From the NCBI GenBank assembly GCA_900491605.1, contig UESW01003880.1, forward strand, positions 1,719,119 to 1,783,118: DNA of 64,000 nucleotides. The letters are read 5' to 3'. The stretch comes from Calamus simplicifolius. Lineage: Eukaryota; Streptophyta; Magnoliopsida; Arecales; Arecaceae. Shown here in pieces: positions 1 to 11,401 of the stretch (its first letter is position 1; each line of letters begins with the position of its first letter). Under the pieces are notes generated by a model. The model was not told where the DNA came from and made no database searches. It saw only the letters and a list, made by a program, of their open reading frames with translations. A program made the translations under genes and the position numbers.

Positions 1-587
1 TGGAATGAGGCCTGCGAGCCGAAGGTTCTCCTCGGCCAAGAGCTGGTTGCATCGAGGGATGTCGGCAATCAATACCTGCGCGAATGCCACTTGGTCCTTT
101 GGAAGTACGAAGAAATCTTTATTTGGGTTGGTGTTTGGTGTTCCCCAGACCCCTCTCACCCTCTCAACATCAGCAAAGAAAAACCTATCTTTCCATCCCT
201 TGACGGACGTAGGAAGATAAACTTTGAGGGCTCTGGTTGGTCTGGGAGCGAAGGACCACCACCCGGCTTATTTGCAAAGGGTGTAGAAGCTCCGAAAGAG
301 GAAAATCTTAGCTTCTATCTTCTGAAGGTGATACAGCACCAGGAAACCTACAATAGTCTGAATGAAATTTGGAACTAGTTATGCCGGCACTAAAGAATAC
401 CTATCTAACATATTAAGGATGAAGGGGTGAAGGGGTAGCCGAAGCCCAGCCTTGAAGAAGGCTCCATATAAGGTGACTCTCCTGGAATGGGAGGAAATCA
501 CTCTATCTTCGGGAGCAGGACGGAATAGGCGGATACTGGTGGAAAGGCTTTACTTGGCCCTAAGGTTAACAATTTCTTGGGCAGTCA
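1..587 (-). pseudogene. Antisense ORF of a Tat-type Gypsy element (putative gypsy-type transposon domain), N-terminal part
   Basis: One minus-strand frame runs from an ATG at 587-585 off the left edge and reads as a protein throughout except for three TAA stops (550-552, 379-381, 268-270). The stretch around residues 45-140 has the pattern of the plant 'putative gypsy type transposon' domain (Pfam PF04195 as I know it): a hydrophobic block LRLPLHPFI, then NFIQTIVGFL, then GWWSFAPRP and GWKDRFFF. In plant Tat-lineage elements this kind of protein is encoded antisense between pol and the 3' LTR. Here it lies just before a plus-strand LTR, which fits. Its function is not known to me. The C-terminal part is outside the window. 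The three stops with no frameshift suggest decay by point mutation. Domain family is fairly sure; exact start is uncertain. Confidence 0.75.
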
Positions 588-1007
588 TAGTGGAGGCAGT
601 CCACTCAGGGGACTCCCTCGTGGCAGACGAAGATGGGCCAGCAAAGGCTGGACGGCACCGGGTAGGGGCCCGACCGGCGGCCGGGCGACTCCCGGTTGGA
701 GATCATTCGACAGCTCATTGCTGTTCCAATGGAATCCTATCGAGGAAGGAAGATGACCAACTAGGTGCTGGGAAGGAAGAAGGTTGCGAAGGATCGGGGG
801 AATAACCCCTAGAATCATAAATGGAACAAGAAAGGGATGATGAAGCCATGAAAATGAGGATGAACTGACCTAAAGGAAGTTGGAAGGCAGAGAACTGGGA
901 TGAAAGGCTTGGGAAGAATAGTGGAACCAGGAAAGCGAATGGGAGCTCAGGGAGATTTAGACTGGGAAGAATGATAGTGGTAAAAGTGAAAAGACGAAGG
1001 TCAGGGA

Positions 1008-1986
1008 TGACTCCCCCTTTTCAAGCCTATCGTTTTGAATCATCTCGGCTGGTTCAGAGTGGCCATGTGCCAGCCTGCCACTGGGGAAGACGTTTTGGCA
1101 TTTTGGCAACCATCCGAGGTGTAGAATGCGAGGGGCGCGATCAGTGATAAGACAGCGGTGACCTCACCGCAATGATAGTGCCCGCCTTTTCATAGTTCCG
1201 TACTCGAGGAGGATCTCCCTCTATCCCAACAGCAGGATAGCGGTAGTATTGCAGCGTCCGATGCCTCGGCATTAAAAGAGCACTGCATTCGGGGACACGT
1301 GCCCTCGTAGCAGTCGGTAGCATACAAAGATCAGCCACCAGTGATATTACGCCCCTTTTCGCTGGTAGTTGTGCGCCCACTCACCTCAAGGGCGGGGGGC
1401 ATCTGATGTAGCTGATCACACTCCATGGGCAACGGGTTAAATAGACTGCACGATTTTTGAAGCCGATCAATAATATGACAACTGGTCCTGGCCTCGGCCT
1501 TGGCCTCGAGCACAGCCTCGGCCTCGGCCTTGGGCACATCCTCGGCCTCAGCCTCGGATCCGACTTCAGTTTCAATCTTGGCTTCGAGCATAGCCTCGGC
1601 TCTGGACCTGCTCTTGGCCTTTGGGTTCGACCTCGGAACTAGTCCTGAACTTCATTTCTGGAAACCTAACAGGTGCTCAGAACCACCATGTGGCCCACTA
1701 ACTCATTATCTCTAAGACTACGGGTAGTTACCATTATTACGGTACACGTCTAGCAGTAATGTGCCCACCTACAGCTTACGACGCTACCTTTGACGGACGA
1801 TGTGGTCCAACGGTCATACACAAAAGGTAAGAGGGACCTTCGAACAGGTATAAAAAACTCCTCACTCACAACGAGGAAGGGGGATCACTCTCTATTACTC
1901 GATCTCTTCTAAAGCTGTTCTCCAAACCATTAACTAGAGCGTCAGAGGGTTTTCGTCGGAATCATCGATCTGAAACTTTTGTTGCA
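1008..1986 (+). repeat. Probable 3' LTR of the Tat-type element at the left edge
   Basis: Purine-rich sequence ending GAAGGTCAGGGA stands just before a TGA at 1008, and the block ends near TTGCA at 1986, where base composition changes to AT-rich. It contains a TATA box (GTATAAAAAAC, about 1848-1858) followed by CTCACAACGAGGAAGG. The LTR at 46995-47942 has the same order: GTATAAGAAC, then CTCACAACGAGGAAAGG. Both also carry a Leu/Gly- or Ser/Pro-coding low-complexity block (CCTCGGCCT repeats, here 1487-1625). The mate LTR is outside the window, so the borders are approximate and no target duplication can be checked. Strand is set by the TATA box and by homology to the other LTR. Confidence 0.6.
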
Positions 1987-2739
1987 GGTACATAGTTAGA
2001 AATCTCTTCTCACTCATAGTAACATGAATTAAGTATGCACGTACACATATCAATTATAAACATAAATAGGAGAAATTAACAAATATCCTCATGTCAATTG
2101 ATTCAAATGGCAGCCATTAAGTGATATAGATAGATTCAATCATTTAATACGATGTTCATAATCACAACTCAAAAGATATTTCATGATAAAATAATAAAGC
2201 CACACATGTTAAATTTATAATCTAAATAATCATGCCAACGTAATAAGTTTAGGTGCATGATTTATATATATTGAATTTCATATTCTCAATACATATCCAA
2301 TACTTTGGTAACTATATTAGTTATGACCATGCTAAACAATAACCAGACCATACTAAGTATTCATAATAATATGGGCTATTATACAATAATTCATAGTATA
2401 CATATATATCACATTAAAATCATGCAAGTGGTTGTGTTTGGAATTTCTTACCTCAAACACTAATCCAAAATCTACAACCTCAGATAATACCACAAACCTC
2501 TAGCACGAATCCAAAGAACTAGTTTGGGCTACCAAACCAAATAATCACTAATGATGTCAACTACAACCATTGGAAAAAATAGTTTAATCCTCATTTCCTT
2601 TAATCAATCGCTAAAATTACATTGGTACCGCTCTTAGCCCACTTAATATGTTAGGCTTATATGGTCTAATTAAAGCTTTTCATAAATCCAACCTCTTATA
2701 CTCAAATTACTTGGATCATCGACTAGTTAAATGGGGTTA
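1987..2739. other. AT-rich intergenic sequence
   Basis: No coding potential, RNA gene or recognisable element was seen. Many runs of A and T and short ATATAT stretches. Confidence 0.6.
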
Positions 2740-2985
2740 ACACTGAATACACTCAACTCAACTCATCTAATCCTTTTCCCAATTACATGGGATCGGCTAC
2801 ATGAATATGCTTGCTTCACTCTACTCTATTCAGGACTAAATCGACATTCAAATTATAAATAGTTATATCTTTTTAAATTATTTCTATTCATATTAGTTTA
2901 GGTCTACCTCTATCTCTATCCTTACCATGAATTGTTAAAAGATCACTCTTTCTAATTAGAATATCTAAAGGTCTTCGTTGTGGGC
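2740..2985 (-). pseudogene. 3' end of an RTE-type LINE (non-LTR retrotransposon) reverse transcriptase, relic
   Basis: Read on the minus strand, one frame gives a run of the extreme C-terminus typical of plant RTE-clade LINE proteins: QRRPLDILIRKSD, then RDRGRPKL, then HIHVADPM. Several in-frame stops interrupt it (TGA and TAA after RPKL, TGA before the HIHVADP block). The fragment is short, starts mid-domain and has no reverse transcriptase core, so it is a 5'-truncated dead copy, as expected for LINE insertions. The plus-strand signature is a CATGGGATCGGCTACATGAA stretch near 2787. No target duplication could be identified. Confidence 0.75.
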
Positions 2986-3196
2986 TTAACACTGAATCAA
3001 TTAAATAAATCTCCTTGGTGGTTTATGCTTTTAACTAAATGGATTGAGCTTAACCACAATAGGCTATGCTAATTAGGGTCCAATTAAATAGGCCAATTCC
3101 ATTGACTTAAGCCCGTTGACATATATAGCTCAACCATCAGGATTTCATTGCTTAACTAGCCCAACTCAGCTTGGGCCTAGGATTATATGGTCATGC

Positions 3197-3404
3197 GGAA
3201 AAGACTTGCTGCACTGCCCTTTGGTGCAGCAAGCACGCACCGGCCGCATGAATTGGCCGCCAATGTATATCGGTGCGCGTGCAATGCATGACAAGATCCA
3301 CTGGGTCATCGCATGCACACTGACATGCGCAGATAGCCAATCCGAATGGCCGGTGCGCCCTTGCTGCATCGGAGGGCGATGCAGCGAGACTTTTTTTTTT
3401 TTTC
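3197..3404. mobile_element. Foldback MITE, about 208 bp
   Basis: The two ends are inverted repeats. The left reads AAAAGACTTGCTGCACTGCC then GTGCAGCAAG and CGCACCGGCC. The reverse complement of the right reads AAAAAGTCTCGCTGCATCGCC then ATGCAGCAAG and CGCACCGGCC, so about 45 bp pair with few mismatches. Each end also has its own internal stem (TTGCTGCA with TGCAGCAA). The element cannot encode a protein. Flanks show an imperfect direct repeat (ATGGTCATGC at 3187-3196, ATTATCATGC at 3405-3414), a possible target duplication of about 9-10 bp. The same terminal motif occurs at both ends of the large palindrome 7259-12125. Superfamily not certain. Confidence 0.7.
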
Positions 3405-3414
3405 ATTATCATGC

Positions 3415-4465
3415 ACCTAATAGCCCACCTAATTTTATCACTAGTTATATCTTTTTGGGCCAAGGCTAACTAGGCTTGGACTTGACCCTATAGGTCAAGG
3501 ACTCATAGTCCTTAATAGCCTTAAGCATGGCTCCGTGCTAGTTTGAGCCCAAACTAATGAACCATTAGCTGAATTGGGCCACATCCATCCGACTAGGATC
3601 AGATCTAGAGCCCATTTGGCCTAATTGGATCAAATCGGCTCTCCTCAACCCAAACCCAACTAGCCCTCACCCAAGACAAGAAGGCTAGGAGCTTTCTTCA
3701 CGATTGCGATCCCACGACAGTTGGCTTCCATGGCCAACCGGCCGAGCTCCCCAAATCTCCCACTATAGCCACCAGCCCTGCGGCTATTGCAGTGGAGGCT
3801 ACACTCCGGTGATGCCCAGCCAACGGTCGCATCGAGATACGCGGTGATGAAGACCTATGCCTCATCCGTAATACTTTGATTTTTAATTCTTATATTTATA
3901 CTGAAAGATTTGTACAAATTACTCAATTGAGATTTATAATCAGGGCTCTTGTAAAGATTTTTGTGTTTAATGGCTAGCAAGTTGAAAGAGGTTGAAATGA
4001 AATCTGAAAAATACCTCCGAAATTTTCTTGGATGAGCCTGTAATAAAAAATGGAAAAGAAAAAAAAGGAAAAGAAAAGGAATGGAATGGCTGCCAATTTC
4101 CCTTACGTAAACTCCCTTTTCCCTTTCTCAATCTCTCATATTGAATGCCAAAACATTGTGCATCGACTAACAAGGCGACCAGTTTGGGAGAGAATTCTGT
4201 TTTGGCATCAGGAGGCGAGTAATAAGCGGTCTTATTTTTAGAAAGCTTTTGTTTGTTGGGTTGAGATGAAAATAGGTCACAGAAGGCGATCAAGTAGTCG
4301 CCTTGCATGATTTAAACCATTAAAATTTTTTTCCTTTTCAATCTGTAAGAGTTGGGGAAATAGAAGGAAAGATGGATCTGGCAATAACATGGAACGATGA
4401 TCTGGTCGTGACTCAGTAGTTACTATAGTTGGTTGGCTATTTTGAGAGGATCCTTTAGATATGTC
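3415..4465. other. Intergenic sequence without recognised genes
   Basis: Short GC-rich and AT-rich patches alternate. ORFs here are short, overlap on both strands and resemble nothing known to me. A purine-rich stretch lies at 4050-4085. Confidence 0.5.
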
Positions 4466-4956
4466 AGGGTGTAATCGAATCGAGTCAAGTCGACATAGTA
4501 CCAAGCTTGAGCTTAACTCAATTCTAAAATTTGAAGCTCGAAACTTAACTCAAGCTCGATCAAGTTTCTTATTTAGAGCTTAAATTCGAGCTCGATGAAA
4601 TACTTGATATACTTGAGCTCGAGCTCGACTGAACTCGAATTTTATGCAAAAATTTAAAAAATAATTTTTAAATTAAAATAAAACAGGTTCTCAAACTAAA
4701 TATTCAAAAGAGTTTTATATAGTTAGGATAATATTGTAAATATGTATAATAATAAGGGTAAAATAAAAAATTTAAGTAAGCTCAATTAAGCTCGCAAGCT
4801 TTTCGAGCCAAGTATTTTAATACTCGAACTCGACTCAATAATATACTCGAGTAGCTTAAGCTCGAGCTCGACTCGATAAGTAGCGAATCAATTTCGAGTA
4901 TTTTTTGAGTCGATTTCAAGCTACTCGCAAGTTATCTTGACTTAATTACACCCCTA
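4466..4956. mobile_element. MITE-like repeat with GGGTGTAAT ends
   Basis: The left end reads AGGGTGTAATCGAATCGAG. The reverse complement of the right end reads AGGGGTGTAATTAAGTCAAG, giving terminal inverted repeats of about 20 bp with some mismatches. The interior is built from many variants of GAGCTCGA, TCGAGCT and ACTCGA, so the whole piece can fold on itself. There is no coding capacity. A clean target duplication was not found, so the exact termini and superfamily are open. Confidence 0.55.
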
Positions 4957-6034
4957 GTCGGGTGCAATAATAGAAATATTATTGCTCCACATGTTAGAAG
5001 ATTTCTGCAAGTTAAGCCTGCTTGGTTGAAAGCATTAAAATGATGGGTGACCCCTGGGAAGTCAATGGGAAAATTACCAGGGTCAAATTGGGAAAGAAAA
5101 TTTTAGGAGCAAACTATAATGGATGAGGAAGAGTCACACTGACTTTATAAAGCATGCCTTATGAGTTATCAAGGGCAACATGAAGATCTTTGTTGAATCA
5201 TTTAAAACTCATCGATCAATTCCTTAGCTTGTAAGCCATCGTATAAACTGATCAATTCCTTAGCCTGTTAGCCATCGTATAAGGGGGAAAAAGAAGAGAA
5301 AAGAAAGAGGGAGGAAGAGTTTAGCCGTAGTTGGAAAGAAGGAAAGAAAAGGAAAAAGAAAAGAGGAGGAAGAAGAGTTGCTTTCTAAGGTAAGCCTATT
5401 TTTCCTAAGCTTGGAAATAGTATTAGAGTTTTGTGATTAGTGTACGCAAGATATGTTAGCATGTATATTTTGAGTATATGAAAGGGTGAAAGAAAATTAT
5501 ATTATAATTATGGTTATGTCATGTGAACTTGAGAATCTAGTTGTATGTATTCCTGATTAGACCTACGTGGTGACCTAAGTTTAGAAAATTGTTCTAGGGA
5601 GTCGAAACAAAAGAAAGAGTAGCATGAAAATAGTGCTATCAGCTAAGATGAGTGGGTTTTTCATTTAGCTTTGTAAGTAATTTGAAATATCATGTGGATA
5701 TTTTATTATAGCCTGGAGTTATAGTATACTAAGCATAGTGTTCAAAGGGGTTTTGAAACATAGGAAATGAGAACTAATATATAGTGTATTTTAAAGCATG
5801 TTTTAAAAAATAGCATGAGTATCAATAAAAAGCATGAGCTTACAACATATTTTAAAGCATAAGTTTATAGCATTATCAAAGCATAACATTAGTTTCAGAA
5901 AAAAAAAGCATAAGTTTCAAAGAAAAAGTATGAGTTTCAGAAGCATACATGGCATATATGCATGGTAAAATTTTTAAAAGGGCATATTTGAATGCATGTA
6001 TCATGCAAAGCATCGAGTGGTTATGGGACTGATT
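4957..6034. other. AT-rich intergenic sequence with a 36-bp tandem duplication
   Basis: A unit of 36 bp beginning GATCAATTCCTTAG is present twice in tandem at 5214-5282 with a few differences. Purine-rich sequence (GAAAAGAAAGAGG type) fills 5285-5375. At 5870-5945 short AGCATAAGTTT motifs recur. No gene seen. Confidence 0.5.
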
Positions 6035-6515
6035 ATCCTGTAGTTTGTACCAAAGAGTTCAAGCTTAAGTGCTTTCAGCTTGAAAGCAAGATGCGATATC
6101 TCCAAGATGTACTCCCTGATATTGCCTTCCCCTTATATCTCATTAAAATTAGACTTGTCAAGAGTGTACTAATTTTAACCTTTTCATTCTTGAGAAATCT
6201 CTTTTCAATATTCTCAAGGAAATCTTTAGCGGTAGTTATTTTTTCAGATATTGTAACCCTGAATGCTTCTGGAATGGCTTTCTTTATGAACATCATACCA
6301 TGCGATTTGATTTCTCCAACTTTTCTATGTCCCTCTTAACATCCGAGGTACTCTTATCCGTAAGAGGTGAAGGAGATTCAGTCCTTAATGCAAGGTCAAG
6401 ATCCATGACTATAAGAACTATCAAGAGATTCTCTTTTTAGGACTTGAAGTTTGAGCCATTAAGCATAGGAATCGAATTAATGGCAGCAATGTTAGCAGAA
6501 CTGTAAGCTAGATAG
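6035..6515 (-). pseudogene. Relic of a Copia-type gag
   Basis: The minus strand first reads PMLNGSNFKS, then a stop where a Trp is expected, then DLDLALRTESPSP. After a frameshift near 6295 it continues KKAIPEAFRVTISEKITTAK and LENIEKRF, ending LAFKLKALKLEL in yet another frame. This is the order of the Copia gag (UBN2-like) domain: the L-N-G-x-N-[FY]-x-x-W start and the I-x-E-K-x-x-x-A-K-E helix region. At least one stop and two frameshifts make it dead. No LTR, primer site or pol could be found beside it. It is more decayed than, and different in sequence from, the Copia elements at 18321 and 29742. Confidence 0.7.
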
Positions 6516-7258
6516 AGAACAACAAAACAAGCTCATATTAGTCTACAGCAAAAATAAATTTAAATAAAGATAAATCCCATCTCAAGATATCAGACACTTC
6601 ATTAATATTTTATCTTTGAACAAATAGTAACTTGAAAGTGATAACTTGCTGCAGTAATTAAACATTGATAATAAGAACATATCGAATAATGAATATACTT
6701 TCGGACCAATTATTATTCACATATAAAACTGAATAATCATCATTCATTTATTACCACAGGTGCATATGTAATTAGGTTAAATATTGATCTTCCTTTGGGT
6801 CAATGGATATTCATATAAGCTGCATGCGCAACCTTTTATATTTTGAAACAAGATTAATTTTCACAAGAGATGTCACTTTGGTGACATGTTGTTTTAATTA
6901 ATCCATCTAAAAAACTATATATAAACATACCAATAGTTGAATTTAAAGTTGCACCAAAAACTATCCTTTAGAAATAATATTTTTTTGGTCAAAATCAATG
7001 GTCAATGATCAAATTGTTGACCATTAACGCACTGGTCAACCTATGACCGAGTCAAGGTTGGACTGAGTCGAACGAGGCAAACCGGGTCCTACACTAGTCC
7101 CTGACCCATTCCCTTAAAATGATTTATAAAAAATCCTATTTTTAGGAAAGACCACAAAAAGAAACTATCATGGGCCAATTGCTAAGAAAAGAAAGAAACT
7201 ATCCAAAAAAGAGAGAAACTATCATGAGCTACTTGCTAAAAAAAAAAGAAAGAAAAAA
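6516..7258. other. AT-rich intergenic sequence ending in short repeats next to the palindrome
   Basis: No gene seen. Near the right end the motif AACTATCATGRGC..TTGCTAA followed by A-rich sequence occurs at 7164-7194 and 7216-7247. The same kind of motif continues on the other side of the palindrome at 12134-12190. Confidence 0.5.
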
Positions 7259-7469
7259 GGAAAAGACTTTGTACACCGCCCTCGTGCAGTAAGTTCTACG
7301 TGGGCTGCACTACTCATTCCTATTAGTTCACATGGATCCCATGTGGCCTGACATGATAGGACAGAATAGCAGGGGGATAATGTTACTTTTCGATCGTACA
7401 TCAATTAAAAGTCGTTCAGCCTTTCACCATTGGTGTGAAGACGAAAATGCCCTTTCCCTCCAGCCTACT

Positions 7470-7981
7470 TCAACCCGCCATCTTATTTGGATTTTGCTGA
7501 TAAAAAATCGTAAGGTTCTGGCCTGGAAGAAGAGTATTCGAAGGAGTTGCAAAGCTCTGCCAGACGACATCCTTGCGCATATTCTAGAGAACAAGATTTC
7601 CATCGTCGCGGAGACTGGCTAAAGCAACGGAGGAGTTGTGAGTGTTGCTGCTCCAGACCTCAGCTCCCTTCAAAGAGTCGAAGAGAACGAGACCTCCGGC
7701 CTCATTGAGTTGAAGAAACGAATTATATCCGATAGAAACATGAGCGCCGGCAACCCGTACAGGCGCCTGCTCAGAGGACGGGATCGATCTCGAGTTGAAG
7801 CGAATGCCGACTTCATACTGGTTAGGTTTGTCAGGGCGGCTAAAGAACTCCAATGCAAAGTTCACATCGGGGGAGATCCAGGAATCACGCTTTGCAACCG
7901 AAAGCTTAGAACCAAGAGGAATTTCCTGAGCTTCGATATGAAAGAAGACAATGGAACAGAGTAAGAAAATGGGGAACCAAA
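7470..7981 (-). pseudogene. Captured bulb-type lectin receptor kinase fragment, left arm
   Basis: Minus strand from about 7981 encodes a signal-peptide-like hydrophobic start, then NFALEFFSRPD, NQYEVGIRF, VAGAHVSIGY, GGLVLFDS, WSSNTHN and LRDDGNLVL: the N-terminal half of a B-lectin (D-mannose-binding lectin) domain. In the plant this domain opens G-type lectin S-receptor-like kinases; the sequence most resembles the SD3-1 type as I remember it. The longest ORF is 93 codons (7865-7584) and stops at a TAG directly after NLVL, where the right-arm copy reads on. No ATG, PAN, transmembrane or kinase part is present. It is the mirror copy of 11402-11912 and is a gene fragment, not a gene. Confidence 0.8.
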
Positions 7982-7982
7982 A

Positions 7983-9803
7983 TAGGGTGTCGTGGGTTTT
8001 TGAGTAGGGTTTTGAACTAGGGTGTCATGGGTTTTGAACTGGGGTGTCGTGGGTCTTGAACTGGGGTGTCCTGGGTTTTGAACTAGGGTGTCATGGGTCT
8101 TGAACTGGGGGTGTCATGGGTCTTGAACTGGGGTGTCATGGGTATTGAACGAGGGGTATCGTGGGTCTTGAACTGGGGGTGTCATGGGTCTTAAACTAGG
8201 GTGTCTGGGTCTTGAACTGGGGTGTCATGGGTCTTGAACTGGGGGTGTCGTGGGTCTTGAACTCGGGGTGTCATGGGTCTTGAACTAGGGTGTCGTGGGT
8301 CTTGAACTGGGGTGTCATGGGTCTTGAACTGGGGGTATCGTGGGTCTTGAACTGGGGTGTCGTGGGTCTTAAACTGGGTATCGTGGGTCTTAAACTAGGG
8401 GTGTCATGGGTCTTGAACTGGGGTGTCATGGGTCTTTAACTGGGGGTGTCATGGGTCTTGAACTAGGGTGTCGTGGGTCTTGAACTGGGGAGTCATGGGT
8501 CTTGAACTAGGGTGTCATAAGTCTTGAACTGGGGGTATCATGGGTCTTGAACTAGGGTTGTCGTGGGTCTTGAACTGGGGTATCGTGGGTCTTGAACTAG
8601 GGTGTCGTGGGTCTTGAACTTGGGGTATCGTGGGTCTTGAACTGTGGGTGTCGTGGGTCTTAAACTAGGGTGTCGTGGGTCTTGAACTGGGGGTGTCATG
8701 GGTCTTTAACTGGGGGTGTCATGGGTCTTGAACTAGGGAGTCGTGGGTCTTAAACTGGGGTGTCATGGGTCTTGAACTTGGGGTGTCGTGGGTCTTGAAC
8801 TGGAGTATTATGGGTCTTGAACTGGGGGTGTCATGGGTCTTGAACTAGGGTGTCATGGGTCTTGAACTGAGGGTGTCGTGGGTCTTGAACTAGGGGTGTC
8901 ATGGGTCTTGAACAAGGGTGTCGTGGGTCTTGAACAAGGGGTGTCATGGGTCTTGAACTAGGGTATCGTGGGTCTTGAACTGGGGTGTCATGGGTCTTGA
9001 ACTGGGGGTATCGTGGGTCTTGAACTGGAGGTGTCGTGGGTTTAAACTAGGGTGTCGTGGGTCTTGAACTTGGGGTTTCATGGGTCTTGAACTGGGGTAT
9101 CATGGGTCTTTAACTGGGGGTGTCGTGGGTCTTGAACTAGGGTGTCATGGGTCTTGAACTGAGGGTATCATGGGTCTTGAACTAGGGTGTCGTGGGTCTT
9201 GAACTGGGGTGTCGTGGGTCTTGAACTAGGGTGTCGTGGGTCTTGAACTGGGGTGTCATGGGTCTTGAACTGGGGGTGTCATGGGTCTTGAACTAGGGTA
9301 TCGTGGGTCTTGAACTAGGGTGTCTTGGGTCTTGAACTAGGGGTATCGTGGGTCTTGAACTGGGGGTGTCGTAGGTCTTAACTAGGGTGTCGTGGGTCTT
9401 AAACTGGGGGTGTCGTGGGTCTTGAACTGGGGTGTCATGGGTCTTTAACTGGTGGTGTCATGGGTCTGGAACTAGGGTATCGTGGTCTTGAACTGGGGTG
9501 TCATGGGTCTCGAACTAGGGTGTCATGGGTCTTGAACTGGGGGTGTCGTGGGTCTTGAACTGTGGTGTCATGGGTTTTTAACTGGGGGTGTCATGGGTCT
9601 TGAACTAGGGTGTCATGGGTCTTGAACTGGGGTGTCATAGGTCTTGAACTGGGGGTATCATGGGTCTTGAACTAGGGTGTCGTGGGTCTTAAACTAGGGT
9701 GTCATGAGTCTTGAACTGGGGTGTTGTGGGTCTTGAACTAGGGTGTCATGGGTCTTGAACAAGGGGTGTCGTGGGTCTTGAATTAGGGTGTCGTGGGTCT
9801 TGA
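7983..9803 (+). repeat. 22-bp minisatellite, left half (unit TGGGTCTTGAACTGGGGTGTC)
   Basis: About 80 tandem copies of a unit of 21-24 bp. The variable positions are GGGG or AGGG, GTGTC or GTATC, and CGTGG or CATGG. Units carry independent substitutions and single-base length changes, so no single frame stays open. It begins directly against the captured lectin fragment; the first unit is TGTCGTGGGTTTTTGAG. The array reverses orientation at about 9803. Confidence 0.95.
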
Positions 9804-11400
9804 CACCCTAGTTCAAGACACACGACACCCCAGTTCAAGACCCACGACACCCTTGTTCAAGACCCACGACACCCCAGTTCAAGACCCACGACACCCATTC
9901 AAGACCCACGACACCCTTGTTCAAGACCCACGGCACCCAGTTCAAGCCCACGGCACCCCCAGTTAAAGACCCATAACACCCCAGTTCAAGACCCACGATA
10001 CCCCCAGTTCAAGACCCACGACACCCTAGTTTAAGACCCACGATACCCCAGTTCAAGACCAACGATACCCTAGTTTAAGACCCACTACACCTCCAGTTCA
10101 AGACCCACAATACCCCCAGTTCAAGACCCATGACACCCCAGTTCAAGACCCACGATACCTAGTTCAAGACCCACGACACCCCTAGTTCAAGACCCACGAC
10201 ACCCTAGTTCAAGACCCACGACACCACAGTTAAAGACCCATGACACCCTAGTTTAAGACCCACGACACCCTAGTTCAAGACCCATGATACCCCCAGTTCA
10301 AGACCCATGACACCCTAGTTCAAGACCCACGACACCCCAGTTCAAGACCCACGATACCCTAGTTCAAGACCCATGATACCCCCAGTTAAAGACCAATGAC
10401 ACCCCAGTTCAAGACCCACAACACCCCCAGTTCAAGACCCACGACACCTTAGTTTAAGACACACGACACCCCCAGTTCAAGACCCACGACACCCCCAGTT
10501 CAAGACCCATGACACCCCTAGTTCAAGACCCATGACACCCTAGTTCAAGACCCACGACACCCCAGTTCAAGACCATGACACCCTAGTTCAAGACCCAAAC
10601 ACCCTAGTTCAAGACCCACGACACCCCTAGTTCAAGATCCACGACACCCCAGTTCAAGACCCACGACATCCCAGTTCAAGACCCATGACACCCTAGTTCA
10701 AGACCCACGACACCCCAGTTTAAGACCCACGACACCCTAGTTCAAGACCCATGACACCTCCAGTTCAAGACCCATGACACCCTAGTTCAAGACCCATGAC
10801 ACCCCCAGTTCAAGACCCAGACACCCTAGTTCAAGACCCACGACACCCCTAGTTCAAGACCCATGACACCCCAGTTCAAGACCTATGACACCCCAGTTCA
10901 ATACCCACGACACCCCCAGTTCAAGACCCACGACACCCTAGTTTAAGACCCACGACACCCCAGTTCAAGACCCATGACACCCCAGTTCAAGACCCACGAC
11001 ACCCTAGTTCAAGACCCATGATACCCCCAGTTCAAGACTTATGACACCCTAGTTCAAGACCCATGACACCCCAGTTCAAAACCCATGACACCCTAGTTCA
11101 AGACCCATGACACCCTCAGTTAAAGACCCATGACACCCCAGTTCAAGACCCACGATACCCCCAGTTCAAGACCCACAATACCCCCAGTTCAAGACCCATG
11201 ACACCCCTAGTTCAAGACCCATGACACCCCTAGTTCAAGACCCACGATACCCCTAGTTCAAGACCCATGACACCCTAGTTTAAAACTCAAGATACCCCAG
11301 TTCAAGACCCACGACACCCTAGTTTAAGACCCACGATACCCCAGTTCAAAACCCACGACACCCTAGTTCAAAACCCTGCTCAAAAACCCACGACACCCTA
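9804..11400 (-). repeat. 22-bp minisatellite, right half in inverted orientation
   Basis: The same unit as at 7983-9803, now read as its reverse complement (CCAGTTCAAGACCCACGACAC). About 70 copies, thus somewhat shorter than the left half. The turning point is GGGTCTTGA followed at once by CACCCTAGTTCAAGAC, so there is essentially no spacer between the arms. The last units run into the right-arm lectin fragment at about 11400. Confidence 0.95.
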
Positions 11401-11401
11401 T

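Noticed and set aside
1381..1642. LGLGLGLE- and EAEAEAEV-type ORFs
   Set aside because: Products of a CCTCGGCCT tandem block within the LTR.
7638..7964. 108-codon plus-strand ORF in the left arm, and its mirror at 11419-11643
   Set aside because: Antisense of the captured lectin fragment; the lectin motifs are on the other strand.
7983..11400. Regular repeats that could be taken for a CRISPR array
   Set aside because: Units are directly adjacent without unique spacers, and the DNA is a plant nuclear TE region; it is a minisatellite.
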